Source: Alteraurantiacibacter hainanensis
Lineage (GTDB): Bacteria > Pseudomonadota > Alphaproteobacteria > Sphingomonadales > Sphingomonadaceae
Reading direction: 5' to 3'
Length of the DNA: 64,000 nt
NCBI RefSeq assembly: GCF_036321025.1
Contig: NZ_JAZAPB010000002.1
Coordinates: 1,364,001-1,428,000, forward strand
A program made the position numbers and the translations under genes. Of the stretch, positions 42,505 through 50,685 are shown piece after piece. Below the pieces are notes generated by a model. The model made no database searches. It worked only from the letters and a program-made list of their open reading frames with translations, and was not told where the DNA came from. Every line of letters begins with the position of its first letter. The stretch's first letter is position 1.

Positions 42505-42579
42505 TGGTGACCCCTACGGGAATCGAACCCGTGTTTCAGCCGTGAAAGGGCCGCGTCCTAACCGCTAGACGAAGGGGCC
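42505..42579 (-). tRNA. tRNA-Glu (anticodon TTC)
   Basis: A 75-base tRNA with encoded CCA and acceptor GGCCCCT/AGGGGTC. The anticodon loop is CTTTCAC (anticodon TTC, reads GAA and wobble GAG). It lies 57 bases upstream of the CTC copy on the same strand and is identical but for one anticodon base and one D-loop base. Confidence 0.95.
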
Positions 42580-42659
42580 ACGCGCGATGGAGCGGCGCAA
42601 TTAGGGGCATGGGGGCGTGCGGTCAAGCCCTCCTCGCAACATTATCTCCGCTATCGGCA

Positions 42660-44441
42660 TCAGTCCGCCCAGGCGGCATCTTCCAGGTGCATTTCTGCCG
42701 CGGGCCGGGCGCCCCAATCGTCGATCTTCGCCCGTCCTGCCAGCCACAGCCGCCGGCCCTTCGCGCCGTGCAGAATCGACTGGCCCATTTCGCTGGAGGC
42801 AGCCCGGAACGCGATGGCTTTCAGGCTTCGCCCGTCCTGCCCGGCGGCGATCACGCGCAGGTGATCGTTGCCCACGATATCCGCCTTCACGATGTGAACG
42901 GGGCCCACCGCGATTCTCGGCCCGGGCCAGCCGACGCCATAGGGGCCAGCCCCCTCCAGCGTCTCGACCAGTTCGGGCGTCAGGCCACCGGGTGCCAACG
43001 AGAGATCCAGGAGCATCGTCTGCTCCGCATTTGCGCGGGCAACCGTCGCGGCAAGCCTTTCGTCCAGCCAGTCGGCGAACTCGTCCAGTCGGCCGGAGTC
43101 GATCGTCATTCCCGCCGCCATGGTATGGCCGCCGCCTGCCACCAGCAGCCCGGCCTCGCGCGCGGCGATGATGGCTGCGCCCAGATCGACACCCGGAATG
43201 GAGCGACCTGAGCCTTTTCCCTGGCCGCCTTTCGTATCGAGGGCGAGGGCGAGGCTTGGCTTGCCGGTCTTCTCCTTGATTCGACCCGCGACGATGCCGA
43301 TCACGCCGGGGTGCCAGCCCTTGCCGGCCACGCAGATTACCGAGCGATTGTGCTGGGCGGCCAGTTGCGCCTCGGCCTCTTCCTGCACGACAGCCTCGAT
43401 GGCGCGGCGTTCCTCGTTCAAGGTGGATAGCTGCTCGGCGATCGCGCGGGCCTCGTCCGGGTCATGCGTCGTGAGCAGTCGCACGCCCAGCGTCGCTTCT
43501 CCCACGCGTCCGCCGGCGTTGATTCGCGGACCCAGCGCGAATCCGCAATCGCTGCACTTGGGCGCGGCCTTCAGGCGGCTGGCATCGATCAATGCTGCCA
43601 TCCCTATGTTGTCGCGCTTGCCCATCACTTTCAGGCCCTGCGCCACGAAAGCACGGTTCAGCCCGCGAATCGCGGCAACGTCGGCCACGGTGCCCAGCGC
43701 CACCAGATCCAGCAGGGAAATCAGGTTGGGCTCGCTCCGCCCGTCGAAAAATCCGCGCTCGCGCAGGGTCCGCACGACGGCAACGGCCAACAGGAAAGCC
43801 ACGCCGACGGCGGCAAGGTGTCCGTGCGAGGCGGCCAGATCGTTCTCGTCCAAACGGTTCGGATTGACGAGGGCAAAGCAGCGCGGAAGATCGGGGGAGC
43901 ACTTGTGGTGGTCCACCACGATGACATCGATCCCGGCATCGTGGGCCAGGCCCAGAGCCTCGTGCGCCATCGCCCCGCAATCGACGGTGACGATCAGGCT
44001 GGAGCCTTCCTCGCCAATCTTCAGCAGCGCCTCTCCGCTGGGCCCGTATCCTTCCAGCAGGCGATCGGGAATGTAGTGGCGCGCATCGTGGCCCAGCATG
44101 CGCAGCAGCCGGATCATCAAGGCGGAGCTGGTGGCGCCGTCGACATCGTAGTCGCCGTAGATCGTGATCGTTTCCTGCGAGAGCACGGCTTCTGCAATGC
44201 GCTCTGCCGCCCGGTCCATGTCGTTGAACTGCGAGGGATCAGGCAGGAATTCGCGCAGGGAAGGTTGCCGGTGCTTGTCGAGTTCTTCGATGGAGACGCC
44301 GCGCGACAGCAGCAGCTGGGTGACGATATCGTGGCCCAGCGCATGGATATCGCCATCCATCTGCATGTTTCCGCCCCGCCACCGCCAGGCCTTGCCGGAC
44401 AGCGAACGTTCCACGCCAAGGATTGCCGGTCGGGTTGCCAT
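42660..44441 (-). CDS. recJ: Single-stranded-DNA-specific exonuclease RecJ
   Basis: A 593-residue DHH-family 5'-3' exonuclease used in recombination, base-excision and mismatch repair. The phosphoesterase motifs are ITIYGDYDVDGATSSALMIR, TVDCGAMAHEAL and the DHH motif VIVVDHHKCSPDLPRCFALV, followed by a PHAG-like SIPGVDLGAAI / GGGHTMAAGMTI motif in DHHA1, then an OB-fold region. Length fits the family. It faces the unknown gene to its left across a divergent gap with a perfect palindrome. Confidence 0.95.
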   Translation of the reverse strand: MATRPAILGVERSLSGKAWRWRGGNMQMDGDIHALGHDIVTQLLLSRGVSIEELDKHRQPSLREFLPDPSQFNDMDRAAERIAEAVLSQETITIYGDYDVDGATSSALMIRLLRMLGHDARHYIPDRLLEGYGPSGEALLKIGEEGSSLIVTVDCGAMAHEALGLAHDAGIDVIVVDHHKCSPDLPRCFALVNPNRLDENDLAASHGHLAAVGVAFLLAVAVVRTLRERGFFDGRSEPNLISLLDLVALGTVADVAAIRGLNRAFVAQGLKVMGKRDNIGMAALIDASRLKAAPKCSDCGFALGPRINAGGRVGEATLGVRLLTTHDPDEARAIAEQLSTLNEERRAIEAVVQEEAEAQLAAQHNRSVICVAGKGWHPGVIGIVAGRIKEKTGKPSLALALDTKGGQGKGSGRSIPGVDLGAAIIAAREAGLLVAGGGHTMAAGMTIDSGRLDEFADWLDERLAATVARANAEQTMLLDLSLAPGGLTPELVETLEGAGPYGVGWPGPRIAVGPVHIVKADIVGNDHLRVIAAGQDGRSLKAIAFRAASSEMGQSILHGAKGRRLWLAGRAKIDDWGARPAAEMHLEDAAWAD

Positions 44442-44509
44442 CCGGCGATTCTAGCGCGTTGCGCCCCTGGCTCCAACAGTACCTTTCGAACTCTCGACAG
44501 ATGGTTTGT

Positions 44510-44524
44510 GCATTAATTTAATGC
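44510..44524. repeat. Perfect AT-rich palindrome, possible operator
   Basis: GCATTAA-T-TTAATGC, a 15-base perfect inverted repeat in the divergent gap between recJ and the DUF4261-like gene. It lies about 70 bases from the recJ start and could be a regulator site or part of a promoter. Confidence 0.4.
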
Positions 44525-44656
44525 GATAGCGGCATAGTGTTGCACACCATATGACCAACAATGACTCGACCCGGCGCGGCTTTGTCGTCAAAATTTCGCT
44601 TAAGGACGAAGGGAATACAGGCAATCGCGAGCGCTGAGCGCCTTGATCCAGAGGGA

Positions 44657-45394
44657 ATGAAATCGGCGGTATCGCTGCTTTTTGCACCCGGGCGGCGGCC
44701 ACGTGCAGTCGACGTGCGCGCCCTTGCGGAAGCCACGGGTGAATTTTCCATCAGCCTCGACCCCTCCCGCGAGGGCGGACAGGAGGAAGGCTGGCTTGAA
44801 CTGCTGGCCAACGGATTGACCTTCGACCTCGAAGGCCTGGCGCCGCAGTCTCCCATCCAGGTGCCGGAAACACCTCACACCTACGGCACCGGGCCGGATT
44901 TCGAGGTGGCCCGGCAAGAACCGGTGCTGATCAAGCCCGGTCCCCACCTTGCGGCCGGGGGAGCCATGTTCCCCGTCGTGCGGACCCTTGCCATGATCGC
45001 CGCCCACCTGACGAAACTGGACGGAGTGAGCGCGGTTGCCTGGCATCCGGCGCGCGCCGTCAGCGACGCGGCCTACTTCCGCCACAGCGTCCTCAGCTGG
45101 ATCGGCGGGGGCGCGTTTCCGGGCCTTGGCCTTGCCGCACTGGTGCCGACGGAAGACGGCGGCCTGCGGAGCGAGGGGCTTTCGCTTTTCACCGGGCAGG
45201 AACTGCACATGATGCCCGAAGTGGTGACGGGCCGGGCAGAGGCCTCCAAGATCGCGCTGAGGCTGCTGAACTGGATGATCGAGAACGGTCGGATCACGCA
45301 AACTTTCGCATTTTCAGGGCCTTCCGGCGAGACATTGCGACTTGAACCTGTCGAACAGACAGGCATGGTCGAAGTGTGGAGCGGGTCGCACTAG
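44657..45394 (+). CDS. Unknown protein, possibly DUF4261-like
   Basis: A ~245-residue soluble protein without a signal peptide or membrane segments. The first part has FAPGRRPRAVDVRALAEATG, the middle has a helix-rich stretch (PVVRTLAMIAAHLTKLDGVS followed by AVAWHPARAV) and the end has SEGLSLFTGQELHMMPEVV. The arrangement of a W-x-P-A motif, a hydrophobic strand, and an S-x-FTxGxxxxMxPE stretch is reminiscent of DUF4261, but I cannot confirm it. Start is uncertain: ATG 44657 gives a compact protein, ATG 44561 adds 32 residues. The next gene overlaps or follows closely, so they may be co-transcribed. Confidence 0.65.
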   Translation: MKSAVSLLFAPGRRPRAVDVRALAEATGEFSISLDPSREGGQEEGWLELLANGLTFDLEGLAPQSPIQVPETPHTYGTGPDFEVARQEPVLIKPGPHLAAGGAMFPVVRTLAMIAAHLTKLDGVSAVAWHPARAVSDAAYFRHSVLSWIGGGAFPGLGLAALVPTEDGGLRSEGLSLFTGQELHMMPEVVTGRAEASKIALRLLNWMIENGRITQTFAFSGPSGETLRLEPVEQTGMVEVWSGSH

Positions 45395-45417
45395 TCCACG
45401 TAGACCGCGAGGAATGC

Positions 45418-45945
45418 GTGTCGCCTTGCCGTGCCGGCAGGCCGAAACTGCCGTTCAGGGCGGTGAACACGCGTGAGCAGCCGGGCTATCAGCCCGACAT
45501 GCAGCGCCACCACCTGCTTCCACGGCAATTGCTGGGCACCGGCAGCCTGGGCGAAATGCTGGCGCAGCTCGGCAAGGATCGCATCGGATTCGACGATTTT
45601 CGGCGCAACGGCCTGCTGCTTCCCGCCAGCACTGGCGCCGCACTGCGGGCCGGGCTGCCGCTGCATTGCGGTCCGCATGCAGACTACAACGCGATGGTGC
45701 TGGAAAGGGTGGGACAGATCGAGGGGGAGTGGTCGCGCACGGCCCGTCGCCATGCCACCGTCGCCGCGGTCGACGCGATTGCCAGGCTCGACCTCCTGCA
45801 GCGCGCGTTGCGGCGCAGGCTGCTGGAGGCTGGGCGCGGGCGGCTGCTGCTCAGCCGCAAGGACCCGTTTCACACGGGGCAGGACTTCTCGCACCTCGAT
45901 GCGATGGTCGACCAGCTGTGGGCAGCGACCGAGCCGCCCGGCTGA
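45418..45945 (+). CDS. AHH-domain protein (HNH/endonuclease VII superfamily)
   Basis: A ~175-residue protein with the AHH motif at DMQRHHLLPRQLLG, a treble-clef nuclease signature of the HNH/ENDO VII superfamily, followed by FRRNGLLLPAS, HCGPHADYNAMVLERVG and a helical C-terminus (LLQRALRRRLLEAGRGRLLL). AHH domains are mostly known from secreted toxins, but this stand-alone, signal-less form is common in sphingomonads and may be a housekeeping protein of unknown role. No immunity gene is visible. Start is ambiguous: GTG 45418 has GAGGA before it; GTG 45376 and GTG 45463 are also in frame. Confidence 0.75.
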   Translation: MSPCRAGRPKLPFRAVNTREQPGYQPDMQRHHLLPRQLLGTGSLGEMLAQLGKDRIGFDDFRRNGLLLPASTGAALRAGLPLHCGPHADYNAMVLERVGQIEGEWSRTARRHATVAAVDAIARLDLLQRALRRRLLEAGRGRLLLSRKDPFHTGQDFSHLDAMVDQLWAATEPPG

Positions 45946-45955
45946 CGTCCCGGCG

Positions 45956-47653
45956 TCAGAACCGCTGCGTTCCCGGCCCGTGCGCCGCGCCGTTGGCTGC
46001 CGAAAGGATCGCGCGCACGCTGGCGGTGGCCACGTCCTCGTCGATCCCAACGCCCCAGCCGCTGCGACCGTCGGGCAGGGCCCACTCGATATAGGCCGCG
46101 GCACGCGCATCGACGCCCGTCCCCAGTGCATGCTCCGAATAGTCGCGCACTTCGAAATCGAGCCCGTAGGTCTCGCGAATGGTGGCGAGCACACTGGAGA
46201 TCAGGCCCTTGCCGCGTCCGGATACGCGCTGCTCTTCTCCATCGACCTTGATCGTGCCGGTGAACACCCGGTCGCCGTCGGCGGTGCGACCCTCGTCGTA
46301 GTCGACGAGCGCGAACTTGCGGGTGTCCACCTGCAGATAATAGGTTTTCTTGAAGCAATCCCAGATGTCGGCCGCGTTGATCTCGCGGCCTGTCTCGTCG
46401 GCCATGAACTGCACGTGCTTGGAGAAATGAGCCTGCAGGGCCTTGGGCAGTTTCAGCCCCTGGGTCTGCTGCAGCACCCAGGCGAAACCGCCCTTGCCGG
46501 ACTGCGAATTGACGCGGATGACCGCTTCGTAATCGCGTCCCAGGTCCGCCGGATCGATCGGCAGGTAGGGGACGCGCCATTGCCGGTCGTTCTGCTTGTC
46601 GTTGGCCTCGAACCCCTTCTTGATCGCATCCTGGTGGCTGCCGGAAAAGGCCGTGAACACCAGTTCGCCGCCATAGGGATGGCGCTGGTGAACGGGCAGT
46701 TCGTTACAGTATTCCACCGTCTCGATAACCTTGTCGATGTCGGAGAAGTCAAGGCGGGGATCGACGCCCTGCGTGTACATGTTGAGCGCCACGGTCACGA
46801 GACAGCAGTTGCCCGTTCGCTCGCCATTGCCGAACAGACAGCCTTCCACGCGGTCGGCGCCGGCCATCAGGCCCAGCTCCGCCGCCGCAACGCCGGTGCC
46901 GCGATCGTTGTGTGTGTGGAGCGAGATCACCGCCGCCTCGCGGTTGGGCAGATTGCGGCAGAAGTATTCGATCTGGTCGGCGTAGATGTTGGGCGTCGCC
47001 GCTTCCACCGTCGCGGGCAGGTTGAGAATGATCGGCCATTCCTTCGTCGGGCCGACGACCTTCATCACCGCTTCGCAAACCTCCAGGCTGAAATCGAGTT
47101 CGGCGGTGGAGAAGGTTTCCGGCGAGTACTGGAAATGCCAGTTCGTGCAGGGGCGCTTCGCCGCCTCGTCCACCAGCTGCTGCGCGCCGCGCACGGCAAT
47201 GTCGCGCACTTCGTCGCGGCTCATGCGGAAGACGATGTCGCGCCACGCCGGGCTTACGGCGTTGTAGAGATGGACAATGGCCGAATGCGCGCCTTCGAGG
47301 CTTTCGAAGCTGCGCGCGATCAGGTCTTCCCGCGACTGGGTGAGCACCTGCACCACAACGTCTTCCGGCACCTTGCCGGACTGCACAAGCCAGCTGATGA
47401 AATCGAATTCCGTCTGCCCCGCGGCGGGAAAGCCGACCTCGATTTCCTTCACGCCCACTTCCACCAGCAGGTCGAAGAAACGGGTCTTCTTCACCCGGTC
47501 CATCGGATCGATGATCGACTGGTTGCCGTCGCGCAGGTCCGTGCTGAGCCAGCGGGGCGGGGCGGTGATGGTGCGGGTGGGCCACTGCCGGTCGGGCAGG
47601 TCCACCTGGGGGAAGGGGCGGTACTTCGCGCTCGGTTCGCTGAGCATGGGCAT
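45956..47653 (-). CDS. leuA: 2-isopropylmalate synthase (LeuA type 2)
   Basis: A 565-residue first enzyme of leucine synthesis, joining acetyl-CoA to 2-oxoisovalerate. The catalytic TIM barrel (residues ~30-320) has PPRWLSTDLRDGNQSIIDPM, VEVGFPAAGQTEFDF and ISLHTHNDRGTGVAAAELGL (zinc His residues), followed by a linker and a leucine-binding regulatory domain (GRGKGLISSVLATIRETYGL). It is the longer actinobacterial-type LeuA. It is preceded by a Leu-rich leader peptide and a large hairpin, so leucine attenuation is likely in addition to feedback inhibition. It stands apart from leuBCD. Confidence 0.95.
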   Translation of the reverse strand: MPMLSEPSAKYRPFPQVDLPDRQWPTRTITAPPRWLSTDLRDGNQSIIDPMDRVKKTRFFDLLVEVGVKEIEVGFPAAGQTEFDFISWLVQSGKVPEDVVVQVLTQSREDLIARSFESLEGAHSAIVHLYNAVSPAWRDIVFRMSRDEVRDIAVRGAQQLVDEAAKRPCTNWHFQYSPETFSTAELDFSLEVCEAVMKVVGPTKEWPIILNLPATVEAATPNIYADQIEYFCRNLPNREAAVISLHTHNDRGTGVAAAELGLMAGADRVEGCLFGNGERTGNCCLVTVALNMYTQGVDPRLDFSDIDKVIETVEYCNELPVHQRHPYGGELVFTAFSGSHQDAIKKGFEANDKQNDRQWRVPYLPIDPADLGRDYEAVIRVNSQSGKGGFAWVLQQTQGLKLPKALQAHFSKHVQFMADETGREINAADIWDCFKKTYYLQVDTRKFALVDYDEGRTADGDRVFTGTIKVDGEEQRVSGRGKGLISSVLATIRETYGLDFEVRDYSEHALGTGVDARAAAYIEWALPDGRSGWGVGIDEDVATASVRAILSAANGAAHGPGTQRF

Positions 47654-47726
47654 CGGATTTCGGCCTTGTTCGACTGTTCGCCGCCGCCTGGTGCAGGTGG
47701 GGGCTGTTCAACGGTTATGTAGGGAA

Positions 47727-47780
47727 GCCCTTAGGCGAGATCCTGCCGCAGCGGGCAGGAGCAATGGCACGCCTAAGGGC
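47727..47780 (-). promoter_or_regulatory. Composite hairpin between the leucine leader peptide and leuA (attenuator candidate)
   Basis: On the minus strand GCCCTTAGGCG (47770-47780, covering the leader-peptide stop) pairs perfectly with CGCCTAAGGGC (47727-47737), enclosing a second hairpin TCCTGCC...GGCAGGA (47741-47760). The leader's CTGCTGC codons could instead pair with GCGGCAG of the inner hairpin, giving alternative folds that ribosome stalling could choose between. A strong U-run is absent. Confidence 0.55.
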
Positions 47781-47823
47781 GTGTAAGTCGAAGCAGCAGG
47801 GTTAGGCCGAATGCTGTCGTCAT
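47773..47823 (-). CDS. leuL: Leucine-rich leader peptide of leuA
   Basis: A 16-residue peptide, MTTAFGLTLLLRLTRP, with five leucines in ten residues (codons CTA, CTG, CTG, CTT, CTT), 120 bases before leuA. No Shine-Dalgarno precedes it, but a -10-like TAGTAT ends 8 bases before the ATG, so the RNA would start at or near the start codon, as known for the alphaproteobacterial trp leader in Sinorhizobium. Stalling at Leu codons when leucine is scarce would alter the folding of the hairpin that follows. Confidence 0.65.
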   Translation of the reverse strand: MTTAFGLTLLLRLTRP

Positions 47824-47831
47824 AGGAAGCG

Positions 47832-47860
47832 ATACTACAGCCGAATGGTTAACAGGTCCA
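47832..47860 (-). promoter_or_regulatory. Predicted promoter of the leuA leader
   Basis: On the minus strand TGGACC (47855-47860), a 17-base spacer and TAGTAT (47832-47837), each 4 of 6 to the sigma70 consensus, ending 8 bases before the leader-peptide ATG. Confidence 0.4.
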
Positions 47861-47868
47861 GCAGGAAG

Positions 47869-47898
47869 GGCGCGGCACCTTCGGCTAGGTGCCGCGCC
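47869..47898 (-). terminator. Hairpin after the YceI gene, probable terminator
   Basis: GGCGCGGCACCT (47869-47880) pairs with AGGTGCCGCGCC (47887-47898), a perfect 12-bp stem with a 6-base loop, 13 bases beyond the YceI stop. On the minus strand it is followed by TTCCTG, a weak U-tract. Confidence 0.6.
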
Positions 47899-47911
47899 AG
47901 CCCGGATTCGA

Positions 47912-48559
47912 TCAGTCCTTCTCGAACGCGGCGGTGATTTCCAGCTCCACCTCGTCGCCAAGGCCGAAGGGGATGCCCCAGCCCAGGTTCCATTCGGAAC
48001 GGGTGATCGTGGTGGTGCCGTGGAAGCCCACGGTTTCCTTCTGGTTCATGCCGTTCGTGCCCATGCCGGCCAGTTCGGCCTGGATGGTGACGGGATTGGT
48101 CACGCCGTTGAAGGTAAGATCACCCTCGATGTGAGCGGTCATGTCGCCGGTCTGGTGAACGGCGGTGGAAACGAAACGGGCAGGCTCCGGATCGGGGCCG
48201 AAGAAATCGGGATCGGCGCCATCCTGGCCGGCGCGCAGGAGATGGTCCTTCAGGCCTTCGCTGGCCACGGTGACCTGCGAAATCGGAATGGTGACGTCGA
48301 CCGACGAGTTGGAGAGATTGTCGGTATCCAGATCCAGCGTGCCGGTAACGTCGCCGAAGATGCCGAAGTAGTCGTTGAAGCCAAGGTGATCGAGGCTCCA
48401 CACCACCAGCGTATGCGCAGGATCGGCGGAATAGGTGCCCGAGGTGATGGCGCTCGTGTCCATCTCTTCAGCAGCGGGAGCGCCCTGCGCATTGAGCGCC
48501 GAGACGGAAAGGGCGGCAAGGCCGACAGCGGCAGTGGAAGCAAGAATGATCTTACGCAT
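47912..48559 (-). CDS. YceI family periplasmic protein
   Basis: A 215-residue secreted lipocalin-like protein. A signal peptide (MRKIILASTAAVGLAALSVS, cut near LNAQG) precedes the YceI barrel: SGTYSADPAHTLVVWSLDHL, FGIFGDVTGTLDLDTD, SVDVTIPISQV, PARFVSTAVHQTGDM and LTFNGVTNPVTIQAEL. The family binds long isoprenoid chains and is often induced by stress or alkaline conditions; ligand here is unknown. The gene is monocistronic in appearance, with a hairpin after its stop. Confidence 0.93.
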   Translation of the reverse strand: MRKIILASTAAVGLAALSVSALNAQGAPAAEEMDTSAITSGTYSADPAHTLVVWSLDHLGFNDYFGIFGDVTGTLDLDTDNLSNSSVDVTIPISQVTVASEGLKDHLLRAGQDGADPDFFGPDPEPARFVSTAVHQTGDMTAHIEGDLTFNGVTNPVTIQAELAGMGTNGMNQKETVGFHGTTTITRSEWNLGWGIPFGLGDEVELEITAAFEKD

Positions 48560-48690
48560 TGACAGTCTCCAGGTGGAAAATTGCAGGTTCCAAGATGGCG
48601 TGGCGGATTGACAATGTCCACCTGTTAGAGGCGAAGCGAAGGTGGAGCGCGGAGCCGGGTGGGTTGTGAGAAGGCAGACGACACGGCGGC

Positions 48691-49044
48691 CTATGGCTTT
48701 CGCAGGATCTTATCCATCGCCTTGCCCTTCGCCAGTTCGTCGACCAGCTTGTCGAGATAGCGGATCTCGCGCATGAGCGGCTCCTCGACTTCTTCCACCC
48801 TTACGCCGCACACCACGCCGGTAACCAGATTCCGGTCTGGATTCATGGCAGGTGCCTGCTCGAAGAACGTGCGAAAATCGCGCTTGTCGTCGATTGCCGC
48901 CTGAAGGCCTGCCGCGTCGTAACCCGTCAGCCACTCGATGATCCGGTCGAGTTCGGCCTTCGTTCGGCCCTTCTTCTCTGCCTTCGCCACGTAGTGCGGA
49001 TAGACGCTGGCAAAGCTCATCGAATAGATGCGGTGCTCCGCCAT
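48691..49044 (-). CDS. DUF2200 family protein
   Basis: A 117-residue soluble protein matching the conserved DUF2200 pattern: HRIYSMSFASVYPHYVAKAE, a kinase-free helix KKGRTKAELDRIIEWLTGYD, then FRTFFEQAPAMNPDRNLVTG and RVEEVEEPLMREIRYLDKLV. Function is unknown; it is widespread and similar in length. It lies 9 bases after the ilvC stop on the same strand, so it may be read from the ilv transcript. Confidence 0.85.
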   Translation of the reverse strand: MAEHRIYSMSFASVYPHYVAKAEKKGRTKAELDRIIEWLTGYDAAGLQAAIDDKRDFRTFFEQAPAMNPDRNLVTGVVCGVRVEEVEEPLMREIRYLDKLVDELAKGKAMDKILRKP

Positions 49045-49053
49045 GCGCGCGCC

Positions 49054-50073
49054 CTAGTTCTTTTCCTTGTCCACCAGCTTGTTGGCGGAAATCCACGGCA
49101 TCATGGCGCGCAGCTGGGCGCCGGTCTGCTCGATGGGATGGGCTTCGGCGCGCTTGCGGGCGGCTTTCAGCTCCGGCTGTCCGGCACGGTTGTCGAGCAC
49201 GAAGTTCTTCACGAAGCGGCCCGACTGAATGTCGTCAAGCACCCGCTTCATCTCGGCCTTGGTCTCTTCGGTGATGATGCGCGGGCCGGTGGTGATGTCG
49301 CCATATTCGGCGGTGTTGCTGATGGAGTAGCGCATGTTGGCGATGCCGCCTTCGTACAGCAGGTCGACGATCAGCTTGGTCTCGTGGAGACATTCGAAAT
49401 AGGCCATTTCCGGCGCGTAGCCCGCTTCGGTCAGCGTTTCGAACCCGGCCTGGATCAGGTGGGTGATGCCGCCGCACAGCACGGCCTGCTCGCCGAACAA
49501 GTCCGTCTCGCACTCCTCGCGGAAATTGGTCTCGATGATGCCCGAACGGCCGCCGCCGACGCCGCTGGCATAGGCGAGGGCGAGATCATGCGCGTTGCCG
49601 CTGGCATCCTGGTGCACGGCGATCAGGCAGGGCACGCCGCCGCCGCGCTGGTATTCGCTGCGCACGGTGTGGCCCGGTCCCTTTGGCGCGATCATGATGA
49701 CATCGATGTCCTGGGGCGGCTCGATCAGGCCGAAATGGATGTTGAGGCCGTGAGCGAAGGCGAGGGCGGCGCCCGGCTTCATCTTGCCCTTCAGGTCGTT
49801 CTCCCAGATCGCGGCCTGGTGCTCGTCGGGGGCGAGGACCATCAGGATATCGGCCTGCTTCGCGGCTTCCTCGTTGCTCAGCACTTCGAACCCGGCAGCT
49901 TCGGCCTTCTTCGCCGTGGCCGAGCCTTCGCGCAGGGCGATGCGCACGTCCTTCACGCCCGAATCGCGCAGGTTCTGCGCATGGGCGTGGCCCTGGCTGC
50001 CGTAACCGAGCACGACGATTGTCTTGTCGGTGATGAGGTTGAGATCGCAATCGGCGTCGTAATAGACTTTCAT
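49054..50073 (-). CDS. ilvC: Ketol-acid reductoisomerase (class I)
   Basis: A 339-residue enzyme of branched-chain amino acid synthesis that isomerises and reduces acetolactate with NADPH and Mg. The nucleotide loop is VVLGYGSQGHAHAQNLRDSG, with IALREGS following (Arg/Ser prefer NADPH). The all-helical knotted domain has DLFGEQAVLCGGITHLIQAG and ECLHETKLIVDLLYEGGI with metal-binding acids. Standard class I length. It follows ilvH after 83 bases on the same strand. Confidence 0.97.
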   Translation of the reverse strand: MKVYYDADCDLNLITDKTIVVLGYGSQGHAHAQNLRDSGVKDVRIALREGSATAKKAEAAGFEVLSNEEAAKQADILMVLAPDEHQAAIWENDLKGKMKPGAALAFAHGLNIHFGLIEPPQDIDVIMIAPKGPGHTVRSEYQRGGGVPCLIAVHQDASGNAHDLALAYASGVGGGRSGIIETNFREECETDLFGEQAVLCGGITHLIQAGFETLTEAGYAPEMAYFECLHETKLIVDLLYEGGIANMRYSISNTAEYGDITTGPRIITEETKAEMKRVLDDIQSGRFVKNFVLDNRAGQPELKAARKRAEAHPIEQTGAQLRAMMPWISANKLVDKEKN

Positions 50074-50156
50074 GGGTCGTCCTGTTTTCTTCTCGTTCGA
50101 TTGACTGAGAGGGGCATAGGCCCCCCGCGGTATGATTCAAATGGGGTGGTTTGCCC

Positions 50157-50672
50157 TCAGGCCCCTTCGCTGCCGCGCATCATCCCCACGATGCCGCTGC
50201 GGCCCACCTCGACAAGGCCCAGCCCGCGCATCAGCGCGATGAAGCTGTCGATCTTGTCCTTGGCGCCGGTGAGTTCGAAAACGAAGCTCTCGGTGGTCGT
50301 GTCGACCACGCTGGCGCGAAACACCTCGGCGATACGCAGCGCCTCCACGCGGTTGTCGCCCGTGCCCTTGACCTTCACCAGCGCAAGTTCGCGCTCCACG
50401 TGCGGGCCTTCCTCGGTAAGGTCGGTCACGCGGTGGACCGGCACCAGCCGCTCCAGCTGGGCCATGATCTGATCGATCACCTGCGGCGGGCCGCCGGTGA
50501 CGATGGTGATGCGACTGATGGCGTGGTCCTCGGAGATGTCCGCCACGGTCAGACTGTCGATGTTGTATCCGCGCGCGGTGAACAGGCCGGTGATCTTGGC
50601 CAGTATGCCCGGCTCGTTGTCGACGACCACAGTCAGGACATGGCGCTCGGCCTCGCGATGCTCGATCTTCAT
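50157..50672 (-). CDS. ilvH: Acetolactate synthase small (regulatory) subunit
   Basis: A 171-residue regulatory subunit with an N-terminal ACT domain (HVLTVVVDNEPGILAKITGL, NIDSLTVADISEDHAISRIT) that senses valine, and a C-terminal ACT-like domain (HVERELALVKVKG, TTTESFVFELTGAKDKIDSF). It activates the large subunit and mediates feedback. The ATG (50670-50672) lies 13 bases after the ilvB stop. The longer frame upstream would overlap ilvB and lacks a family match. Confidence 0.95.
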   Translation of the reverse strand: MKIEHREAERHVLTVVVDNEPGILAKITGLFTARGYNIDSLTVADISEDHAISRITIVTGGPPQVIDQIMAQLERLVPVHRVTDLTEEGPHVERELALVKVKGTGDNRVEALRIAEVFRASVVDTTTESFVFELTGAKDKIDSFIALMRGLGLVEVGRSGIVGMMRGSEGA

Positions 50673-50685
50673 TTGCCCTGCACCC

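Noticed and set aside
48583..48605. EcfG promoter before the YceI gene (GTTCC at 48587)
   Set aside because: No AACG or similar at the right distance.
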